A stretch of 64,000 nucleotides of DNA, from NCBI GenBank assembly GCA_050084985.1, contig JBITNC010000001.1, positions 144,026,001-144,090,000 on the forward strand, read 5' to 3'. Under the pieces are notes generated by a model that searched no databases, was not told where the DNA came from, and saw only the letters and a program-made list of their open reading frames with translations. The DNA is from Nageia nagi (lineage: Eukaryota > Pinophyta). The position numbers and the translations under genes were made by a program. Shown in pieces: positions 56,249 to 64,000 of the stretch; the stretch's first letter is position 1; every line of letters begins with the position of its first letter.

Positions 56249-59200
56249 TACTCCCCTCCTTAGGAATAACACAATCCTCTATGTTTCTTTCTTTAATTTC
56301 CTAAGATCATATATCATGGTGTCATAAATTATTACACCAGATTTGACATTTTCAAGGGACATTAAGATGATCCAACTTGAGTCTAGGTTAATGGCCAGTT
56401 GACCCTCAAGTGGGTTAAACTGATCAACTACCAGAATTGATCAACCCCTTCATTTTTGAAGTTCACAGTCATAACCCTCTATAGATTAGGTTGAATGCAT
56501 AATCATGATTCTACATTGCTATCTACTCACTAGTCAATTGTAGTAGCCCATTTGATCACAACATTAATGTTTTGGTTTTATCTTGAGGCCCATATCACCC
56601 AAGATAGCGCTAATCCAAAATAAGGTCATACACATATGATATATCTTCCACTAAATTATGGATAAAAAACATTACCCCCAAAATAACTATCATTTCCAAT
56701 CATTAACTCATGAAAAAAGAAATGACTATAGCTTATATCCTCACTCGATATAGTACAGATTTCTTGGTTACTACCTCTTCACCTGAGGTAAGATAACTAA
56801 CCTACCAATATCTATTGGTTAGTATCCCCAATGGTTCGAGCTCCTATTCCCATATCTTGGGAACCCAAATATATTTTGAAAGCAACAACTTCCACATCAT
56901 AATGTTTATCGTCATTTGTAATAGATTCTCACCTAATATTTTGAAACATATATGTTGTCTCACCCTTATTCATGTGAGATTTACACCATGTTACCATTAG
57001 ATCAGGATCTCATGCATATAACATTTGGATTAATCATAGTGGTTCATATCCTCTTATTTTTCATTCACAACAAGTATCATAAATAATAGTATTTCAAAAG
57101 AGTCATCTTTCAAAAGAAAATGAGTAGTAAATTCAAATCAAATCATTATTATTGTTGTAAATCGATAGTAACATATTCATTATCAAAGAATATAACCCTA
57201 TTCATATTTTAGCATAGAAAGTTTGACATCACCTGAACTTCCTTCATTGGGATTTATTACCATATTTTGAAAATATATTTCTCCCAAACTGAGATAAAAG
57301 TTGAGCTTGCTCCTGATATTCAAGCTTGTTTTTGAGTAAGTTGAAACCTTTCATTTTCAATGATCAACTGATTTTGCTTGATCATCAACATGATCTTTTC
57401 TCAATTCAGAGTATTTCTTTAAATCCGAAGAGATTCTCTTTGTTTTCTTTCAATGGTCAATTATTGGTGTAGAAATGCATTTTTCAATGTCAAATGACAT
57501 CTTTCTTATCAAAATTTATTTGCTAACATATCTTTATAAGGCTTGTATAAGAATAAAAAATTCATTATAGATTTCCTATTAAATCTTTATAACTCAAGCC
57601 AAAAAGGTAAACAAACAATCATTAGCTTTTAGGACCTTTCATATTTTTCACATATTTGAAAGTATGAGTCAAATTTGAGCATTCATTTACAATATTCATA
57701 ATAAGTAATCATTTATTTAAATAGATTAATAAGTTGGAAAACATGGAACATTCTCCCATTTGACTCTCCATTGGAGGTACATCTTCACCCTTATCGTTGG
57801 GTGACTTTAGCTTACATGAATATTATGTTGAACCAACAATTATTTATACCTTTGTGCATTTGTTCTCCATTTCCTTGTCTCTTGCAAAGAGGTACTAAGG
57901 TGTGCAAATGCCTATTCCAACACACTTTGGATTTGTTGGATCAGCTTTCGCTCCTAGTTTATGAGTTCAATCATCAATTTATTCCTCTTTGAACAAATGC
58001 AATTCTAAATTCTTTCATATTCCTTACACTCTCATCGAAGATGCCTTATTTGTTCTTTGATGTTCTTCAATTGTTGTCGTAGATATTCATTTTCTATGAG
58101 AGCCTGAATCCTTCCCTTATCCTCAATGATTATTAACATTATGTTTTCCTAAGTAAAACAATTTAAGAAGTATTAACTTTTTTGTTGGTATGTAACATTG
58201 CACATGTAAAGTTTAATTTACAATGTCGTATTGTACATTCATTAGCCATAATATCTCTCAATAATGTCTATAATATCTCTTTAGATACTCTTTCAAGGGT
58301 ACAGCTTCTTATCATCCATAATTCTTTGATGGATATTTAGTGCGAATTCTTCCTTCATCCACTCATTCGAGTGTTTTTTTACATCGTTTATAATTTATTA
58401 ACTATCTTTTTCTAAGTAGATGTTAGTTTTATAGGTAGGATTTCTCGATCTCTAATGTGTTGAATAACGAATCATGGTGGATCACAAGGAAGATCATCTT
58501 GCAATGTGCCTCACCGCTCTTCTGGATGGAATTCAAGAAAATATTATTTGTCATGGGGTTCACAATTTCTCATCACGATGTTCATTAGAGGTGATGGATT
58601 TTCTTCTTTTTCAAGATCTAGCCATTGTCACCCTCTATCCGTTGAATAGTTTTGGTTGTTGTGTTATTACCCAACTTGAAATCAAGGAGTATTTAAGCTA
58701 CTATATTTGCTTATTTTCCTATCTTGGTCTTACTTAGAGGGTAATTTTACTTGTGCCTTATAATACACTATTGGTACAACTTGTGGCTTACATGGGTCCA
58801 TCTTCTATCTCGCTAGGAGAAAGCTTATGATCTCTGGTTGTCTCATGGATGCTTTGGCAAAAAAGTCTTCCTTGGGAAACTACAAATTCCTTTGTAGTTT
58901 CTAGATGATAAGGAAATTGGTTTCTTTCCAATCTACTTTTATCATTTTTGAGCCATTTCTCCAAATGCAATAACTTATATTCCCGATCCCCCTACATATA
59001 GCACCTTGGGTTAGGCTTCAGAATCCTTCAATTCTAAATTATCCATTAATAGATTGTACTATGTTGATTCAAAGTCACTCGACTAAGAAATTTAGTAACA
59101 AATTTCTAATTTTTGTAAACTATCCACTTTTGTTTGGTAATAAAAAAAATTTCATGCATTTAATAAGAAGAAACTTCTATTTCTCATAAGATAGAATGAA

Positions 59201-61562
59201 TAATACATTAAGAAAGGATTCATTTTATTTAGTACATAAAGGGATTCCTTCCATTCCTTTCGTTCTCATTTACTAGTGGAATCTTCTTCATTGACCATCT
59301 CTTCAAGCTCTTGTTAGACAATGAAATTTTATGACTCTTTTCTCAAAGGTATTCGATGATTTTTAGAGTTAGGGTAGGAACATTTCTACCACAAAAGATA
59401 GGAAAATCCCTTTTCACACTAGGTTTTCATGATCATTTTGTTATTTCCTCTTTTTGGAGTGGTTACTTCTTGTAGTTCTTTCTTTCCTTTTTCCTTATGT
59501 ATATAAAAAAAAGCTTTGCAGGGTGGTGTCATCTTTTACTTCCACAAGGTCATTAGGGACTTCTTTTACATTCTATTGACATTTCTTCCCTTTTTTAGAC
59601 CTCTTTTTACCTACCATACTAAAATAAATAACATGTCTTTAAGATGTGTTCTCAATTTCTAATTCACATTGTTATACACCAAACAAAATAAGAACTTTAT
59701 CAGTTTCCATTTTCATTACAGAACATAGTAAAACATCATTTTGGATCTAGTTCATGATGTATTTTAGCCCTTCAATAAAATATAGCTCTTCCATGTGTAC
59801 ATTAGCCCCCATGGCATTTAGCCTCTCAGTTACCGTCCACAAGTTCATTTCATGGTTTAGCCTAACCGCTGGTGGAGGTGTAATCTGAATAAAATTTTAT
59901 TTCATAGGAAGGAAAATCTTACTATTAAAATTTATAGTCTTCAAATTCACATTCTCCATCTGAATCATCATGGAAAGCTCTTGTTTCACTAACAATGTCG
60001 TTTGCAAAAATAGTTTCTTCTACGAACCTATTTTGTACAACTATGGGTCTATAGTCTCATTGTATTTTAGCTAGGTACTCATTCCTCCTAGTAGTCTGAT
60101 TGATGATTTGCTTTACTAGGGAGATATGTCTTTTCCTAGTTCACTTGGATAATTCCTAGGATTGAATCTATTGGAGTTCAACTATTTCCTTTTCCAATCT
60201 CAAAGTGTCATTGACTTTCGTAGTGGCTAAAATTATTGGCCTAGACTAAGACCTCAATATTCCCCCCTTTAAAATATTTTGAAAATATGTATGAGGTGTC
60301 ATGGAAGTATTGTTAACTATTAAAAACTTTGGCCAACAAAAAAGCATTGAAAAATTTGAGCCATGTGAAGAGCCACCTTGTTCCCCTACCTAAATAAAGT
60401 TGAAGTAAGCAACCGTAGATTCATTTTGGAATCATTCCCCGAAATTTTAGTATAAATACCTTAAGGGTTTCTAAGAAAAACAACACTCCAACTGGGCATC
60501 AATTCCCATGCTATTTGAAAAAATTTCCCCAACATTGCTTAGTTTCTTTTCTTCAAATTTTAGCATCTTCATGCTAAAATTCAATAGTTTTCTTATAGTT
60601 AAGATATATATTTCAATTTATCTGAATGAATTTTTTGAATTTAAAAATAACATATCTTATCCCATATGTTGGCATAGTCTAAATAGGTTCATGGTCCTTT
60701 TCATTTTGTAGTACATAGTATTTTTAGCATTTTCTTTGAAAAATAATACTCTTTTGATTTAAAAAAATTATATAGACATGAGTGATATTTTTATTAGTAT
60801 TCATTCCTTTTACTTTCTAAAAAAGATTTATAGATGCGTATGGTTTTTGGGAAGGTATGAAAATTTTCCCTAATCCTTTTCTATCTTAGATTATGATGGA
60901 AGTTTGAAATTGTATACCTATAAAATATTATCTTTCAATTTTGGGATCTTTGTCATTACAATGTGTACCATCTAAGTCATTTTACTTCCTTATAATGTTA
61001 AAATTTGATGGAAAGCTTGCAAGATTTCAAACTACCACCAAGCTTAGACTAGACTTTGTATTGAGGAAATGTTTTGAGGGAATCATTGCCCCAAATTAAT
61101 GCTTCTATCTCTTTATTTCTATTTTTTATATACCCAACAATGATGACTAAGCAGGGATGTTTACGACTTCATACGCCCTTTCATAGCTTTCGTTTGTAAT
61201 ATTTAATTTTTGCAAGATATGTAAATGTATAGGCCTTTTATGTATGCAAAAAACTTATTTTCCCAGAGCTAGTTCTACCTCAAGCCCCTATGCATTGCAT
61301 TGATTAATGGTCTCCCCTTTCCTTAAGTTTTCTCTCTAGTTCAAATGACATAGTTGGCAAACTTATTTTATCTAAAACCTTGAAAAGTTGACTTGGTGTT
61401 TGCATGAAGGTAAACTATAGATTCAAAGGAGAAAAACTTGTGTAATATCTTCTCCTTGATTCGTAGGTAATCTTTGGTCGTGGGTATACGAGATGTGAGA
61501 TGTAGTTGATAGAGTTTATGCTAGAAAAGTAATTTCAATATCAATCTATATAGTTTATTATC
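56249..61562 (-). other. Region upstream of the 55.6-kb LTR, no conserved domain recognised
   Basis: If the LTR is a 3' LTR, this should be the element's interior, yet I see no protease, RT, RNase H or integrase wording. Minus-strand frames at 57250-57460 (EKYSELRKDHVDD-type pieces: KKYSELRKDHVDDQAKSVDH) and 57980-58110 (IQALIENEYLRQQLKNIKEQ) look like coiled coils. 58788-58970 is an open 60-codon charged frame, MHLEKWLKNDKSRLERNQFP. Frame changes and stops are frequent. It may be a decayed extra coding region, as suggested for 19900-22600. I cannot name it. Confidence 0.35.
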
Positions 61563-62268
61563 TGTTGGGATTTAGATATTCCTTTTAATGTGTGAGCATA
61601 AAATGAATAGCAAAATAAAATATCATTCATGCAGACAAAAAAGAACATTATTTTAACGAGGTTTACTCAACATCTTATTGAGCTCATCCTCGAAGAAACA
61701 CCAACACAATAATTCCATTATTTTGACAATTACACAAATACAAGAAAGAAGAACAGTGCGGCAAAAATTGCTTCAACACCCTCTCTCTATTTTTCGTAAA
61801 GCTTCTCAGACATAGGTTTCTCCTCACCAATAAATATAATCACTCTCCATCGTGATTACAATATTCCTCTCATTTGACATGAAGAGGAATACATTAATTT
61901 TGGTATACTATTGAGGTATTACAGCTCTCTAACGTATTCCCTTTCGGTATTACATCTTGAGATTACACACACTATGATCACAGCTCCACAATGCTCAATC
62001 CAACATTACATTAGAGCCCTCCTTGCTCTCAAAGGCTACATCTTGCCTTTACTTTTACCTAGGAGGATTACAATAACAAGAATGCCTTCATGGGCATCCT
62101 CCGGGAATACCATTACATGTATTACCCACTCAGGTAAATACATTGTTGGTCTATTTATACATTACACATCAAATGACAAATTCCTATTTGTTGCAACTAT
62201 AACAATATTTATCCATGTTGGCATTAAACATCAATCTACTAATATGATTCACCATTTATCGTGAGACT
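61563..62268 (-). repeat. 3' LTR of element E
   Basis: Plus strand starts TGTTGGGATTTAGATATTCC. It carries AACGAGGTTTACTCAACATC and GAGCTCATCCTCGAAGAAAC, and ends near TTATCGTGAGACT. The terminal TG on the minus strand has been lost by mutation. Confidence 0.82.
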
Positions 62269-62858
62269 GATTCATTGTTTTAGATAGCAACACAACTTCA
62301 TCTTCTTCTTGTGATGCTCCATGAACTCCTCCTAGTTCATCCTGGATCAACCATATCCTTGTGAAATCTTTTTCAAGTCTTTCCTTGCATCCTTGTCCCT
62401 TTGTTTTCATCTTGCATACAAAACACCATGCACCATCCAACCTTGTGGGTTGCCAACTCCCACTTATTCTTGGATTTACTTGCATAAATAGTCACCACCA
62501 TCAATATGCAAATTATATGAAACTACAAGGAACTTCAGATTTCACCTCTATATTCGAACATCCTTGGTGGAATTTCCTTTATCCTAATGTTAAAGATCCT
62601 TTGCACCTTTGGTATCCATATCACCTCTTTGAAAGCATCCTTCTATAAGATCTTGTCCAATTTCCCACAAACATCATTTCTCCCACTACTTCATCAATCC
62701 ACGCTCTTCCGCAATCAGGAGTAATACATTGAAAAAATTCATTCCAATTTCAAGCTACATATACAAGACAAGGAAGGGATAGAACAAGAGAAGTAGCTAG
62801 TTTCTCTTGCTACATATCCGATTTCTCAAGTTCTAAATAGGAATTCATCCAACATTAA
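62269..62858 (-). other. Internal region of element E
   Basis: About 590 bases. Frames of 78 codons on minus (62249-62485) and 95 on plus (62361-62648) overlap each other; neither has a known motif. Nothing suggests gag or pol. Confidence 0.6.
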
Positions 62859-62870
62859 GCTCTGATACCA
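62859..62870 (-). promoter_or_regulatory. Primer-binding site of element E
   Basis: Minus strand TGGTATCAGAGC, the standard initiator-methionine tRNA complement of plant Copia elements and TRIMs. Confidence 0.9.
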
Positions 62871-62872
62871 AT

Positions 62873-63531
62873 TATTGGGATTTAGTTATTCCTTTTAATG
62901 TGTGAGCATAAAATGAACAACATAAATAAAATATTATTCATGCAAATAAAAGAGAACACTATTTTAACAAGGTTCACTCAACATCTTGTTGAGCTACATC
63001 CTCGAAAAAACACTAGCATAGTAATTCCATTATTTTGATAATTACACAAAGACAAGAAGGAAGAATCGTGCAACAAAAATAGCTACAGCACCCTCTCTCT
63101 ATTTTCAACAAAGCTTCTTAAACATAAGTTTCTCGTCACCCACAAACATAATCACTCTCCACCATGATTACAACATTCCTCTCATTTGACATAAGGTGGA
63201 ATACATTAATTTTGGCATATCATTAACGTTTTACAGCTCTCTGACGTATTCCCTTCTAGTATTACATCTTGAGATTACATACATCGTCATCACATCTCTG
63301 CATTGCTCAACCCAGCATTACATCAAAGCCCTCCTTGCTCTCAAAGGCTACATCTTACCTTTGCTTTATAAACCCAAGAGGATTACAATAATATTATTAC
63401 AAGTATTACACACTCAAGTAAATACATTGCTGGTTTATTTATACATTACATATCAAACAATGGACTCCTATTTATCTATATTAGCATTAAATGTCAATCT
63501 ACTAATATGATTCACCATTTATCGTGTAACA
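62873..63531 (-). repeat. 5' LTR of element E
   Basis: Plus strand TATTGGGATTTAGTTATTCC to TTATCGTGTAACA. Direct repeat of 61563-62268, about 50 bases shorter because of small deletions. Confidence 0.85.
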
Positions 63532-64000
63532 CTCAACCATTTACCAAACTATTCATCTCATCCTTTCTCATCTGGGTGTGAAGCAAGCTTCACCCACCCA
63601 ACATTATCGTCTTTACATCTCAATTAAATTCGACTTGAATATTGTCTAGAACCTAAGTGCATATTAAACTTCATAAGAGGGCGACCTTGGATAAGAAATT
63701 CATTGTGAACACCTATAAAACTTGGACTTAATTTTTGAACCCCATATTTATTTCCTTCTAGGTAGATCTATCACAGTATTGATGTCTAAAAATGATCATT
63801 GGTATCGCAAATTTTTACTCTTCTTAGATTGCTCCATAAATATCGAAATAGGTGCAAATTGCTCCATAAGCACATTCTTTCAAATAGATTAATAGGATGT
63901 AAATCATAAAAGTTGTAAGCTTGATATATTTAATATAATACCTTAAGGGTTATACCACCTTGTATTTAATGCGATATACCATATTTAAAATTTAGTATAT
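63532..64000. other. AT-rich end of the window
   Basis: No gene, repeat or motif recognised. Confidence 0.45.

Larger units (their letters stand above)
61563..63531 (-). mobile_element. Element E: miniature Copia-type LTR element (TRIM/LARD-like)
   Basis: Two direct repeats, 61563-62268 and 62873-63531, enclose only about 600 bases. Next to the inner edge of the higher copy the plus strand reads GCTCTGATACCA (62859-62870), which on the minus strand is TGGTATCAGAGC. This is the initiator-methionine tRNA primer-binding site, two bases from the LTR end. The element therefore lies on the minus strand with its 5' LTR at high coordinates. The LTR ends are TGTTACACG and TCCCAACA. The inside has no gag or pol. 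Open frames at 61911-62264 and 63196-63510 are the same LTR segment read twice, not genes. The flanks TTATC and CTCAA give no target duplication, and the polypurine tract is not obvious. Confidence 0.83.

Noticed and set aside
61911-62264. 117-codon open frame, with a similar 104-codon frame at 63196-63510
   Set aside because: Both are the same segment of the two LTRs of element E. Duplicate occurrence comes from the LTR pair, not from two genes.

Overview
This window looks like nuclear DNA of a seed plant, most likely a conifer or another gymnosperm. It is very AT-rich and poor in CG. It contains no intact long gene. Nearly everything recognisable is a decayed LTR retrotransposon, a LINE, or a pseudogene of a plant-only family. 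The pentatricopeptide (PPR) wording (for example MPIKPK followed by a degraded LLGACR) matches gymnosperm PPR-DYW proteins as I know them; that lineage call is inference.

Layout. 1-2.75 kb: mostly featureless, with the last-exon remnant of an NPF (NRT1/PTR) transporter at about 2.0-2.3 kb. 2.76-4.78 kb: a compact non-autonomous LTR element (D). 6.2-9.65 kb: two tandem decayed copies of a PPR-E-DYW gene, minus strand. 10.05-11.03 kb: a Copia-type solo LTR, with another LTR scrap near 12.0-12.3 kb. 14.1-14.9 kb: (GT)20 followed by a degenerate telomere-like CCCTAA tract. 15.9-19.6 kb: PPR-derived tandem repeats, including an in-frame 111-bp repeat, and a block present three times with a 54-bp minisatellite. 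19.9-23.8 kb: minus-strand Ty3/gypsy integrase remnant (I) with a decayed, partly coiled-coil region downstream.

About 24.1-37.0 kb is a nested structure. A complete but dead Ty3/gypsy Tat-like element (A, 24530-33103) has two LTRs, PBS, gag, protease, RT, two RNase H domains, integrase, PPT and a near-perfect target duplication. It lies inside the 5' LTR of an older gag-protease-only gypsy element (B). B then runs into the 3' end of an A-family copy (C, LTR at 38635-39267).

40.2-43.0 kb: a LINE, minus strand, from endonuclease C-terminus to zinc finger. 43.0-47.9 kb: a minus-strand gypsy gag-protease remnant (G) interrupted by a second compact LTR element (F, 44460-47558). 50.5-51.3 kb: another gypsy gag (H), minus strand. 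55.65-56.25 kb: an LTR with its PPT. 61.56-63.53 kb: a miniature Copia-type element (E), minus strand, with two LTRs and a methionine-tRNA-type PBS but no coding region. The stretches between hold nothing I recognise.

Elements A, C, D and F share LTR wording; A, D and F share the same unusual PBS; A, C and F share 3'-region repeats. They look like one superfamily that produced both full-length and internally deleted forms. Reading frames are broken throughout, so no gene here is expected to make a full protein. I see no operon, CRISPR array, rRNA or tRNA gene. All alignments were made by eye.
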